From Thermoanaerobaculia bacterium (GTDB lineage Bacteria > Acidobacteriota > Thermoanaerobaculia > JALWYX01), in assembly GCA_027078415.1 (NCBI GenBank), contig JALWYX010000055.1:1-44407 (forward strand): a DNA stretch of 44,407 bases, in the 5' to 3' direction. Of this stretch, positions 24,664-32,928 are shown piece after piece. Under the pieces are notes generated by a model. That model did not search any database. It was not told the DNA's origin and worked only from the letters and a program-made list of their open reading frames with translations. Position 1 is the first letter of the stretch, and each line of letters starts with the position of its first letter. The position numbers were made by a program, and so were the translations under genes.

Positions 24664-25809
24664 ATGGTTAGAGAGATAAAACCCTTTCCGTTTATAAAGT
24701 ACGCAAAAATATTTCTCATATTTTCCGGAGCTCTTATGATTTTTTCTATTTACGTGCTTTTTAACGGTCATCTTAATATGGGTATAGATTTTACTGGAGG
24801 AGCTCAGATAATAGTTAGATTCCAAGATCCTCTAGATATAGAAAAGATGAGAAAATTGTTTAAAGAGAAGGGGTTGGAGGTATGGCTGCAGCAGTTTGGA
24901 GATGAAGGATCTAGAGATATTCTTATAAGAATTCCTCTTAAAAAAGGTCAAGAGGAAGCTTCAGCTATAGCTAAGGATGTAGAAAATATATTGGCTGACC
25001 ACTTTGGCTCTGGTGAAGGAATAGATATCAATAGAGCTAGTAAGGAGGTTATAGCAGATTTTCTTTACTCAGGAGATCCTCTTGATCTAAAAGAGGCTGA
25101 TCCGGACGCAGCTAGAGAACATTATGGTTCTATTGCGGATAAAATAGTGAATTCTCGTAAAGATATAGGTGTTTTTAAAAATTGGGATCAGCTGGGTTTA
25201 AGTGATAATAAAGTGGTTGAATTTTTGAAAGAACGAGCCCACTTGGGCCAGTTTGCAGTTATTTCTGTCGAAGGAGTTGGTTCCACTATAGGAGCAGAAC
25301 TTAGAAGAAAGGGGGTTTTGTCAGTAATATTTGCTCTGATAGCTATGCTGTTGTATATAACTTTTAGGTTTGAGTTCAGATACGCCGTAGGAGCGATAGC
25401 AGCTTTGGTTCATGACGTTACCGTAGCATTGGGAATGTTCGCATTTTTGGGTTATGAATTCAATCTTTCAACTATAGCAGCTTTTCTTACCTTGGTAGGA
25501 TATTCTATCAACGATACCGTAGTAGTTTTTGATAGAGTTCGGGAAAATTTAACTAGGATAGCGAGAAAGTCGTTCGAGTATATATTGGATCTAAGTATAA
25601 CACAAACAATAAAGAGATCTATCCTAACTTCTTTTACCACTTTATTGGCTGTAGGTAGTTTACTTTTCTTGGGTGGACCTGTTTTAAGAGGGTTTTCGTT
25701 TGTTCTGTTTATGGGAATATTGGTTGGAACCTATTCATCTATAGTTATTGCTTCTCCTATAACTTTGGCGTGGGAGAAATATAAAGAAAGAAAAAAGGGG
25801 GAGAAGTGA
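24664..25809 (+). CDS. secF: Protein translocase subunit SecF with an enlarged periplasmic region
   Basis: SecF pairs with SecD. The 381-residue protein begins with a membrane helix followed by NMGIDFTGGAQIIVRF, the SecF signature. Its C-terminal half has RRKGVLSVIFALIAMLLYITFRFE, HDVTVALGMFAF and GYSINDTVVVFDRVREN, the conserved transport core. It is longer than E. coli SecF (323). The extra length is an inserted segment at about residues 118-196 that begins INRASKEVIADFL, resembling a helix-hairpin-helix start, and is rich in charged residues. Similar expansions occur in some other bacterial SecF proteins as far as I recall. It is followed directly by icd with no gap. Confidence 0.95.
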   Translation: MVREIKPFPFIKYAKIFLIFSGALMIFSIYVLFNGHLNMGIDFTGGAQIIVRFQDPLDIEKMRKLFKEKGLEVWLQQFGDEGSRDILIRIPLKKGQEEASAIAKDVENILADHFGSGEGIDINRASKEVIADFLYSGDPLDLKEADPDAAREHYGSIADKIVNSRKDIGVFKNWDQLGLSDNKVVEFLKERAHLGQFAVISVEGVGSTIGAELRRKGVLSVIFALIAMLLYITFRFEFRYAVGAIAALVHDVTVALGMFAFLGYEFNLSTIAAFLTLVGYSINDTVVVFDRVRENLTRIARKSFEYILDLSITQTIKRSILTSFTTLLAVGSLLFLGGPVLRGFSFVLFMGILVGTYSSIVIASPITLAWEKYKERKKGEK

Positions 25810-27048
25810 ATGAGCAGTCTATTTACTCAAGGACAAAAAATAGAGTTTGTGGATGGTAAGTTGGTAGTTCCAGATAACCCGATAATTCCTTTTATAGAGG
25901 GAGACGGGATAGGAGTTGATATAACTCCTGTTATGCGTAAAGTTGTAGATGCGGCCGTTACAAAAGCGTATGGAAACAGGAAGAAAATATTTTGGAAAGA
26001 AATTTTAGCTGGAGAGAAGGCTTTTAAAACAGTAGGTGAATGGTTGCCAGAAGAGACAATAGAAAGTATAAGAGAACATAAAGTTGCAATAAAAGGACCT
26101 TTGACGACTCCTGTAGGAGGAGGTATTCGATCGCTTAACGTTACTTTAAGGCAAGTGCTTGATCTTTTCGTGTGTGTTAGACCTGTGCGCTGGTTTAAAG
26201 GTGTGCCTTCTCCTGTGAAAGAACCTTGGAAGGTTAATATGGTAGTGTTTCGAGAAAATTCTGAAGATCTATACGCTGGTATAGAATGGGAGGCTGGTAG
26301 TCCTGAAGCCGACAAGATTATAAATTTTCTGCAAAAAGAGATGGGGGTTAACAAAATTCGTTTCCCAAAAATGTGTGGTATAGGTATTAAACCTATATCT
26401 GAAGAAGGTTCTAAGAGGTTAGTTAAGAAAGCTATAGAATATGCTATAGATAGGGATCTGCCTTCAGTTACTCTCGTACACAAAGGCAACATAATGAAAT
26501 TTACCGAAGGTGCTTTTAGAAATTGGGGGTATGAAGTAGCGAGGGATGAATTTGGTGCTGTAGAATTAGAAGGGGGTTGGTACAAGCTAGAAAATCCTAA
26601 AACGGGGAGAGATATAATAATAAAAGATGTGATAGCTGACGCTATGTTCCAACAGATTCTCACTAGACCAGCAGAGTATAGCGTTATAGCAACTATGAAT
26701 TTAAACGGTGATTATATATCTGATGCTTTAGCTGCTCAAGTTGGAGGTATAGGTATAGCTCCTGGAGCTAATATATCCTATGAGATAGCTCTATTTGAAG
26801 CCACACACGGCACAGCACCTAAATACGCTGGACAAAACAAAGTTAATCCTAGCTCTATAATACTTTCTTCAGAGATGATGTTACGCCATATGGGGTGGAT
26901 AGAAGCGGCAGATTTAATAATAAAAGGAATGGAAAGAACTATAGAGAAAAAGATAGTTACTTACGATTTTGCTAGACTTATGGAAAATGTCACTCCTGTA
27001 TCTACCTCAGAGTTTGGAGAATCTATAATTAGAGAAATGGATGACTAA
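25810..27048 (+). CDS. icd: NADP-dependent isocitrate dehydrogenase
   Basis: Icd converts isocitrate to 2-oxoglutarate and CO2 in the TCA cycle. The 412-residue protein is very close to E. coli Icd in length and sequence pattern. It has the [13 protein letters not shown] block containing the substrate-binding Ser that AceK phosphorylates in E. coli, [16 protein letters not shown], the catalytic region [15 protein letters not shown], and [29 protein letters not shown] supplies the Lys/Tyr pair for NADP, and [11 protein letters not shown] keeps the Tyr and Arg that contact the NADP 2'-phosphate. NADP specificity is thus well supported. It follows secF directly and overlaps tsaE by 8 nt, an unusual location for a TCA-cycle gene. 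No kinase/phosphatase gene is nearby. Confidence 0.97.
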   Translation: MSSLFTQGQKIEFVDGKLVVPDNPIIPFIEGDGIGVDITPVMRKVVDAAVTKAYGNRKKIFWKEILAGEKAFKTVGEWLPEETIESIREHKVAIKGPLTTPVGGGIRSLNVTLRQVLDLFVCVRPVRWFKGVPSPVKEPWKVNMVVFRENSEDLYAGIEWEAGSPEADKIINFLQKEMGVNKIRFPKMCGIGIKPISEEGSKRLVKKAIEYAIDRDLPSVTLVHKGNIMKFTEGAFRNWGYEVARDEFGAVELEGGWYKLENPKTGRDIIIKDVIADAMFQQILTRPAEYSVIATMNLNGDYISDALAAQVGGIGIAPGANISYEIALFEATHGTAPKYAGQNKVNPSSIILSSEMMLRHMGWIEAADLIIKGMERTIEKKIVTYDFARLMENVTPVSTSEFGESIIREMDD

Positions 27049-27472
27049 AAAGACAAGTTTGTATTTTTTCTCGTTTTCGCCTTTAGAGACAAAAAATGTT
27101 GCAGCTAAAGTAGTAGAACTTCTAGGGTGGGATAGAACTATGTTTCTTATAGGCGATCTTGGCTCTGGTAAAACAACTTTCGTCAAAGGTATAGCTGAGA
27201 AAGCTAATTTAGGTGGAGAACTTTCTTCTCCTTCATTTACCCTTGTTAATGAGTATAAAAATAGTAACTTTCAAGTAATACATATAGACTTGTACAGGTT
27301 GGAAAGAAGCGAAATAGAAACTATCTTTATAGATGAACTTTTAGCCTCAAACGGTTTAAAAGTAGTTGAATGGGCAGATAAATTACCAAAGATAGAAGAG
27401 TACGATGGAGTTGTTAAAGTATTTTTCAGGATAATTGGCGATACCGAGAGACTAGTGAAGGTCTCTTTTTAG
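27041..27472 (+). CDS. tsaE: tRNA t6A synthesis ATPase TsaE
   Basis: TsaE is the small P-loop ATPase that resets the TsaBD complex during t6A synthesis. The 143-residue protein has Walker [17 protein letters not shown] near residues 40-55, then [13 protein letters not shown] and HIDLYRLE, which are diagnostic of TsaE, and [10 protein letters not shown] near the C-terminus (the conserved E-W region). The ATG lies inside the end of icd (8-nt overlap). The next gene has its own strong ribosome-binding site 15 nt later. Its partner tsaD is on the opposite strand at 15282-16334. Confidence 0.93.
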   Translation: MTKKTSLYFFSFSPLETKNVAAKVVELLGWDRTMFLIGDLGSGKTTFVKGIAEKANLGGELSSPSFTLVNEYKNSNFQVIHIDLYRLERSEIETIFIDELLASNGLKVVEWADKLPKIEEYDGVVKVFFRIIGDTERLVKVSF

Positions 27473-27487
27473 CAGGAGGGGTTTTAT

Positions 27488-28336
27488 ATGGAAAAAGTAG
27501 GGGTAGTGGGTTTTGGTGTCATGGGCACCGGTATAGTGGAAGTTGTTGCTAGTAAGGGATATACAGTTATAGTTAGAGATATTTCAGATACTGTTTTGCA
27601 AAAAGGTATGGAAAAGGTACGCAATTCCTTAAATAGAATCGTTGCTAAAGGCGATATAAGCGCAGAATCTATGGAAGAGATAATTAGTAGAATCTCTGTA
27701 ACTACTAGTCTTGAATCTTTGGCTGATTGCGATATTGTTATAGAGGCTGCTAGTGAGAACTTAGAGGTAAAATTGACTCTGTTTGAGCAGTTGGATAGAT
27801 TAGTAAAGAGTAACGCTATTTTTGCTTCTAATACCTCTTCTATACCTATAGGTAGATTAGCTGGGGCGGTTGAGAGAAAAGATAGGTTTTTAGGACTACA
27901 TTTTTTTAATCCGGTACCGGTTATGAAACTAGTGGAGGTTATAAAAACTCTTCTTGTTTCGGATGAGGTTTTAAATAAAGCTATAGCCTTTGTAGAGAAA
28001 TTGGGTAAGAAAGCAATAGTTTGTAAGGATGTAGCAGGTTTTGTTGTAAATAGATTGCTTGTTCCTTATCTCTTAGATGCTGTGAGGGCTTATGAAAGTG
28101 GATTAGCTTCCATAGAAGATATAGATAACGCTATGAAATTAGGTTGTGGATATCCTATGGGCCCTTTTACTTTACTCGATTTTGTGGGTCTTGATACTGT
28201 TCTCTCTGTAGCGGAAATAATGTTTGAAGAGTTTAAAGATCCACGTTACGCTCCTCCTCCTTTGCTTAGACAGTTGGTGTATGCTGGCAGGTTGGGAAGA
28301 AAAAGTGGTAGAGGTTTTTACGAATATGAAAAATAA
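27488..28336 (+). CDS. 3-hydroxyacyl-CoA (3-hydroxybutyryl-CoA) dehydrogenase
   Basis: This 282-residue NAD(P)-dependent enzyme interconverts 3-hydroxyacyl-CoA and 3-oxoacyl-CoA. It has the Rossmann motif GFGVMGTGI at residues 8-16, EAASENLEVK, and SNTSSIPI. HFFNPVPVMKLVEVI holds the catalytic His, with the dyad Glu in the preceding block. The helical dimerisation domain contains KDVAGFVVNRLLVPYL and LGCGYPMGPFTLLDFVGLD, and the protein ends with GRKSGRGFYEYEK. Length fits the single-domain PaaH/Hbd type. AGGAGGGG precedes the ATG. It sits between tsaE and phoH; no other acyl-CoA enzyme is nearby, so whether it serves beta-oxidation, butyrate formation or polyester synthesis cannot be told. 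It overlaps phoH by 11 nt. Confidence 0.93.
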   Translation: MEKVGVVGFGVMGTGIVEVVASKGYTVIVRDISDTVLQKGMEKVRNSLNRIVAKGDISAESMEEIISRISVTTSLESLADCDIVIEAASENLEVKLTLFEQLDRLVKSNAIFASNTSSIPIGRLAGAVERKDRFLGLHFFNPVPVMKLVEVIKTLLVSDEVLNKAIAFVEKLGKKAIVCKDVAGFVVNRLLVPYLLDAVRAYESGLASIEDIDNAMKLGCGYPMGPFTLLDFVGLDTVLSVAEIMFEEFKDPRYAPPPLLRQLVYAGRLGRKSGRGFYEYEK

Positions 28337-29285
28337 TGTTCTGCATGAGGTGCGAGATAGTTTTCGTGCAGTTTTTGAGGGAAAAGACAAGTATATAGAG
28401 AAGATAGAAGAGGTTTTCGAAGTTAGGATAACGTATAGAGGAGATGTACTGAAAATCGAAGGAGAGCAAAGTAACATTGAGAAAGTCGAAAATCTGTTCA
28501 AACAAGTAGATACTTTGTACAATAAAGGTTTCAGATTGGGAGGACAAGAAATATTAGCTGTTATAAGGATAGTGCGAGAAAATCCACATGTTTCTTTGTT
28601 AGATATATTTACTAAAGGAAGTGTAGAGGTTAGGGGCAGATACAGGGTACTACCACGGAGTTTGACTCAATATTTGTATATACAAGCTATAAGAGAGTAT
28701 GACATAGTTATAAGTATAGGTCCTGCTGGTACAGGGAAAACCTACATGGCTGTGGCTGCAGCTGTATCTTCTTTTCTCGATAAGGAAGTAGATAGAATAG
28801 TTCTTTGCAGACCTGCAGTGGAAGCAGGAGAAAAGTTGGGCTTTCTGCCAGGAGATATAGTAGCTAAAGTGGATCCTTACTTACGTCCTCTCTATGACGC
28901 TCTGTATGATTTAGTAGGCTTTGAAAAAGTTGGAAGATTGATCGATAGGGGTGCTATCGAAATAGCGCCTTTGGCTTTTATGAGAGGACGAACTTTAAAT
29001 AGGAGTTTCGTTATTCTAGATGAGGCTCAAAATACTACTAGTGAACAAATGAAAATGTTTTTAACTAGAATAGGGTTTGGCTCAAAGGCAGTTATAACTG
29101 GAGATATTACTCAAATAGATTTGCCAATGGGTAAAGTCTCTGGACTAAAGGAAGTTCAGGAGATATTAAGCGGTATAGAAGGTATAAAATTTGTAAACTT
29201 TTCTCAGCACGATGTCGTTAGACATCCACTCGTGCAGTCAATTATAGAAGCTTACGAAAAGTATCAAAGGAAAAAGGAGAATTGA
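28326..29285 (+). CDS. phoH: PhoH-like ATPase (YbeZ type)
   Basis: PhoH/YbeZ is a P-loop ATPase linked to RNA metabolism and functionally coupled to YbeY in 16S rRNA processing. From the ATG at 28326 the protein has 319 residues. An N-terminal KH-like segment (about residues 17-60, VFEVRITYRGDVLKIEGEQ) precedes the ATPase domain, with Walker A GPAGTGKTYMAVAAA near 132-146, then RPAVEAGEKLGFLPGD and DPYLRPLYDAL. RGRTLNRSFVILDEAQNTT carries Walker B and TGDITQIDLP follows. The start is set inside the end of the dehydrogenase gene; an upstream in-frame ATG would add unrelated residues. The gene ends 1 nt into the next start. Confidence 0.95.
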   Translation: MKNNVLHEVRDSFRAVFEGKDKYIEKIEEVFEVRITYRGDVLKIEGEQSNIEKVENLFKQVDTLYNKGFRLGGQEILAVIRIVRENPHVSLLDIFTKGSVEVRGRYRVLPRSLTQYLYIQAIREYDIVISIGPAGTGKTYMAVAAAVSSFLDKEVDRIVLCRPAVEAGEKLGFLPGDIVAKVDPYLRPLYDALYDLVGFEKVGRLIDRGAIEIAPLAFMRGRTLNRSFVILDEAQNTTSEQMKMFLTRIGFGSKAVITGDITQIDLPMGKVSGLKEVQEILSGIEGIKFVNFSQHDVVRHPLVQSIIEAYEKYQRKKEN

Positions 29286-31585
29286 TGAAGGATGCCAATA
29301 CAGGTAAAACCTCGCGGCAGATAGAGATCAAAAAAGAAACTATAACGAGTAAAATTAGAAGACTTTGGTTTAAGCTGCTAGATAAGTCTAACTTTTGGAT
29401 AGCGGTTTTTTGTGTTGTATCTTTTTTGCTCGTTTTGCCTGAAAATACTCAATACATTGAGGCAAAAGAAGGTGAAGTTGCACTTGTAGATTATATAGCA
29501 CCTTATGATGTCGATATACCCGATGAGGAAACAACAGCTCAGAAAAAGAAAGAAGCACGGGACAACATACCTATCTACTATCGCTTGGATAGAAACCTTG
29601 AAAATAGAATAATTGAAAAAATAGAAAGTTTTTTTGTAGCAGGACGAGAATGGTTGGAAGAGATCGGTCACAGTGATGTAGATAAAGAAGCGATTCAAGT
29701 TCTTAGAGAAAGAATAGTAAATACCATTTCTCTCTCCGGAGAAGTTCTTACAGATGAGTTGCTTTCTTTCTTTATAGAAAGAGAGTTTGATACTGCACTT
29801 GAAGAGGATTTGAAAAAGTTAATCACTGTTATATATGAAAACGGTATAGTTTCCGCTTCTATATGGCAGGAGAAAGAGAAAAAGTTTGTGCTTTACGATA
29901 GTTTGACAGGGATAGAGAAACCCTTGGAAGAACTAAATAAGCCTCTTGTTTATCCTGTTCAAGTGGGTAATAGGATAGAAGAAGAACTTCGTGGTTGGAA
30001 ACTCTCCGCTAGAGATAGAGCTGTTTTAAAAGATTTTTTGGTATCTTTAATAGAGCCTAACGTTACTTTTGATCAAGAACTGACGTTGCAGCGGGAAAAA
30101 GAAGCTGAAGAAAGTGTAGGAGTTGTTTTTATAAAGGTTAAAAAAGGACAGGTTATAGCCAGAAGGGGAGATCTTCTTACAAAAAAACAGGTAAAGATAA
30201 TAGATCATATAAGGAAACGTCAAGAGCTTAATATAAATGTTATGGTTATAATAGGGTACCTTGTGTTTATTTTTATACTTGCTTTGTTGATGAGTAGTGT
30301 AAAGTTTTTACCGGAATTGGTAGGGATAAGACGGGAATCGAGAGTAGGGGAATTGGTAATAATTTTATTATCTGTTGTGGTAGTTATAGACATTTTACAA
30401 GATTTTATGACGCGGTTTTCTACTTTTGCTTCAGCTGAAATATTACGACCAGAAAATCTAGTCTACGGTTTGCCTCTTTTTATGCCTGGTATTCTTATGT
30501 CTATTTTTTATGGTCGTAGAGCAGCATTTTTTGTTTCTACAATCTTTGCCATGTTTGTACCAGTTTTGTTGAGAGAACATGAGTTCGATTTTTTCTTCTA
30601 CCTTTTGGTGGGCAATGCTGCAGCTGCTCTAATGTTGGATACCCATATATTTAAACAAAGGATGGTTATAGTTAAAGCGATATTGATGGTAGCTGTGCTT
30701 AGCATAATAGCTGTTGTGTCTGGAACACTTATAAATTTAGGTAGAGGAGAGGGACTCTACCATACTCTATATTATAGAGTTGGCTGGTCAGTAGGTAACG
30801 CATTATTATCAGGAGCTTTAGCTAGTTTTTTTATTCCCGTGTTTGAAGTTTTGCTGGGAGTTACTACTGGTATGAAGTTACTAGAACTATCGAACACCAA
30901 TTTGCCTCTGCTTAGAGAATTGGCATTTGAGGCTCCTGGTACTTTTCAGCATTCTCTTGTGGTAGCTAACTTGGCTAAGGCTGCTGCAGAAGCTGTAGGT
31001 GAAGATCCTGTCTATTCTTATACTGCAGCTTTGTATCATGATGTGGGTAAAGTGGTAAGACCTAGCTATTTTATAGAAAATCAGCGAGGTATTCGTAATC
31101 CTCATGACAAACTTAAACCTTCAATAAGTGCTATGGTTATAGTTAACCATGTGAAAGATGGAGTTAAACTTGCTAATAAGTATAATTTGCCTAAGTCTAT
31201 AATAGACGTGATAGAACAACACCACGGAACTTCTTTGATTAAGTATTTCTATGAAAAAGCTTTGAAAAATGAGGAACAAGTAGAAGAGGAAAGATTTAGA
31301 TATCCAGGACCTAAACCGCAGAACAAGGTTGCGGGTATAATTATGCTGGCAGATGGAGTTGAAGCAGCTTTTCAATCGTTGAGAGATCCTAATAAACAAG
31401 ATATAGATAACCTAGTAGAGAAAATAGTTGATAATACAATAAAAGATCATCAATTGGATGAAACCGATTTGACTATAGGAGATATAGATAAGATAAAAAA
31501 CGTATTCAAGAGGATTCTGGAACATATACGTCATAAAAGGGTGGATTATCCCGGTTTTAATTTTAAAGAAAGCAAAAGTGCATAA
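29285..31585 (+). CDS. 7TM-HD domain phosphohydrolase (PgpH-like)
   Basis: The 766-residue membrane protein has the 7TMR-HD architecture: an N-terminal anchor (about residues 33-52), a large extracytoplasmic domain (about 55-310), seven membrane helices (about 315-545), and a cytoplasmic HD domain (about 550-720). The HD domain has FQHSLVVANLAK, YHDVGK near 585 and IEQHHG. In Gram-positives PgpH with this plan hydrolyses c-di-AMP; in Gram-negatives the substrate is less clear. AAGGAG lies 5 nt before the ATG at 29285, better than the TTG at 29282. The phoH-HD-ybeY-era order is widely conserved, which ties it to RNA/ribosome maturation genes by context. No diadenylate cyclase gene is in the window. 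Confidence 0.92.
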   Translation: MKDANTGKTSRQIEIKKETITSKIRRLWFKLLDKSNFWIAVFCVVSFLLVLPENTQYIEAKEGEVALVDYIAPYDVDIPDEETTAQKKKEARDNIPIYYRLDRNLENRIIEKIESFFVAGREWLEEIGHSDVDKEAIQVLRERIVNTISLSGEVLTDELLSFFIEREFDTALEEDLKKLITVIYENGIVSASIWQEKEKKFVLYDSLTGIEKPLEELNKPLVYPVQVGNRIEEELRGWKLSARDRAVLKDFLVSLIEPNVTFDQELTLQREKEAEESVGVVFIKVKKGQVIARRGDLLTKKQVKIIDHIRKRQELNINVMVIIGYLVFIFILALLMSSVKFLPELVGIRRESRVGELVIILLSVVVVIDILQDFMTRFSTFASAEILRPENLVYGLPLFMPGILMSIFYGRRAAFFVSTIFAMFVPVLLREHEFDFFFYLLVGNAAAALMLDTHIFKQRMVIVKAILMVAVLSIIAVVSGTLINLGRGEGLYHTLYYRVGWSVGNALLSGALASFFIPVFEVLLGVTTGMKLLELSNTNLPLLRELAFEAPGTFQHSLVVANLAKAAAEAVGEDPVYSYTAALYHDVGKVVRPSYFIENQRGIRNPHDKLKPSISAMVIVNHVKDGVKLANKYNLPKSIIDVIEQHHGTSLIKYFYEKALKNEEQVEEERFRYPGPKPQNKVAGIIMLADGVEAAFQSLRDPNKQDIDNLVEKIVDNTIKDHQLDETDLTIGDIDKIKNVFKRILEHIRHKRVDYPGFNFKESKSA

Positions 31586-32000
31586 CGAAATATCGGTAGT
31601 GTATGAATATAACCACTCTGTAGCGAAGGAAGATATTTCCAACTTTTTGGGTCAAGTTATGAATTTTCTAGGAGTTTCCTGCGATATCTTAGAGGTAGCG
31701 TTCGTTTCTAAAGAAAAGATTAAAGATTTAAATCGAACCTTTAGACAAAAGGACAAACCTACCGATGTGTTATCTTTTCGAGGAGAGAATACTGTTGATG
31801 GTTATTTGTTGGGTACTATTGTTATTTCTCCTGAAGTGGTAGTTGAAAATGAAAAAATTTTTTGTATGCAATATGAAAAGCTGCTGAAATTAGTTTTAAT
31901 ACATGGTTTGCTGCACCTTTTAGGTTACGATCATGAGAATGATTATGGTGAAATGGAAACTTTAGAAGATTTATTGATAAGAATTTTTATTGAGGAGTAA
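31578..32000 (+). CDS. ybeY: Endoribonuclease YbeY (16S rRNA maturation)
   Basis: YbeY is a zinc-dependent endoribonuclease needed for 16S rRNA 3' processing and ribosome quality control. The 140-residue protein has the zinc motif H-x3-H-x5-H as HGLLHLLGYDH near residues 108-118. The upstream TDVLSFRGE block (usually TDVLSFP) is followed by LGTIVISPEV. The GTG start at 31578 overlaps the end of the HD-domain gene by 8 nt. Its coding end overlaps the ribosome-binding region of era. The gene sits between its usual neighbours. Confidence 0.95.
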   Translation: MHNEISVVYEYNHSVAKEDISNFLGQVMNFLGVSCDILEVAFVSKEKIKDLNRTFRQKDKPTDVLSFRGENTVDGYLLGTIVISPEVVVENEKIFCMQYEKLLKLVLIHGLLHLLGYDHENDYGEMETLEDLLIRIFIEE

Positions 32001-32004
32001 TCAG

Positions 32005-32928
32005 ATGGATGATGAAAAGATGAAACGGTCTGGTTTTGTGGCCCTTATGGGTAGACCTAATGCAGGAAAGTCTACTCTGTTAAATCGTATAGTGGGTGAA
32101 AAGATAGCAATAGTTACACAAAAACCCCAAACTACCCGTAATAGGATTATAGCTATTTATACAGAAGAGAGAGGTCAAATAATATTTACAGATACTCCAG
32201 GGATACATAAACCTGAACATACTATGAATAGAGAAATGGTTTCTGATGCTCTTAAAGCAGCAAAAGAATCTGATATAGTGACAGTTATAATAGATGTATC
32301 TGTCAAAATAGGAAGAGGTGACGAGTATCTAGTAGGTTTGGTAGAGGAGATAAAAAAACCAAGAATATTATTACTTAATAAGATAGACCTTATCAAAAAG
32401 TCTGAGTTGCTTCCTATAATTGATAGATTTGCGGAAAAGGAAACATTCAATGAAATTATTCCTTTATCTGCTGCTGAAGGGGATGGTGTGGATATTTTTA
32501 TAGATAAGATTTTTGAATACCTGCCTATATCACCGCCTTTGTACGACGAGGAACTAGTTACTCTTCATACCGAACGATTTTTGGTGGCCGAATATATTCG
32601 GGAAAAGATATTGAATTTAACTAGAGAAGAGATTCCTTATTCTACTGCGGTCATAATTGACAGCTGGGAAGAAGAGGAAAATCTTGTGAAGATATATGCC
32701 TCTATAATTGTAGAAAGAGACTCCCAGAAAGGAATACTTATAGGTAAAAACGGTAGAATGATAAAAGAAATAGGGACAAGAGCCCGGGTTGATATAGAAG
32801 CTCTTTTGGGTAAAAAAGTTTTCCTAGATCTGCACGTTAAATGTAGGCCTAAATGGAGAGAGAATTTAAACCTTATAAAGCAATTAAAGCAGCAAGCTCT
32901 TCCTCATGCTCGTAAAGAGGAAGATTAG
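32005..32928 (+). CDS. era: GTPase Era
   Basis: Era is a GTPase that binds the 3' end of 16S rRNA and helps assemble the 30S subunit. The 307-residue protein has G1 GRPNAGKST, a switch segment KPQTTRNRI, G3 DTPGIHKPEH, G4 NKIDL and a C-terminal KH domain with the GKNGRMIKEIGTRAR loop. The ATG at 32005 is preceded by GAGGAG with 7-nt spacing, so it is preferred to a TTG at 31990 inside ybeY. The last 23 nt overlap the next gene. Confidence 0.96.
   Translation: MDDEKMKRSGFVALMGRPNAGKSTLLNRIVGEKIAIVTQKPQTTRNRIIAIYTEERGQIIFTDTPGIHKPEHTMNREMVSDALKAAKESDIVTVIIDVSVKIGRGDEYLVGLVEEIKKPRILLLNKIDLIKKSELLPIIDRFAEKETFNEIIPLSAAEGDGVDIFIDKIFEYLPISPPLYDEELVTLHTERFLVAEYIREKILNLTREEIPYSTAVIIDSWEEEENLVKIYASIIVERDSQKGILIGKNGRMIKEIGTRARVDIEALLGKKVFLDLHVKCRPKWRENLNLIKQLKQQALPHARKEED

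Noticed and set aside
25827-26663. 278-codon open frame on the minus strand inside icd
   Set aside because: It lies entirely antisense to a very well conserved gene and encodes no recognisable protein, so it is a shadow of icd codon usage.
28224-28325. N-terminal extension of PhoH inside the dehydrogenase gene
   Set aside because: The extra 34 residues do not resemble the PhoH N-terminus. The ATG at 28326 gives the expected protein start.
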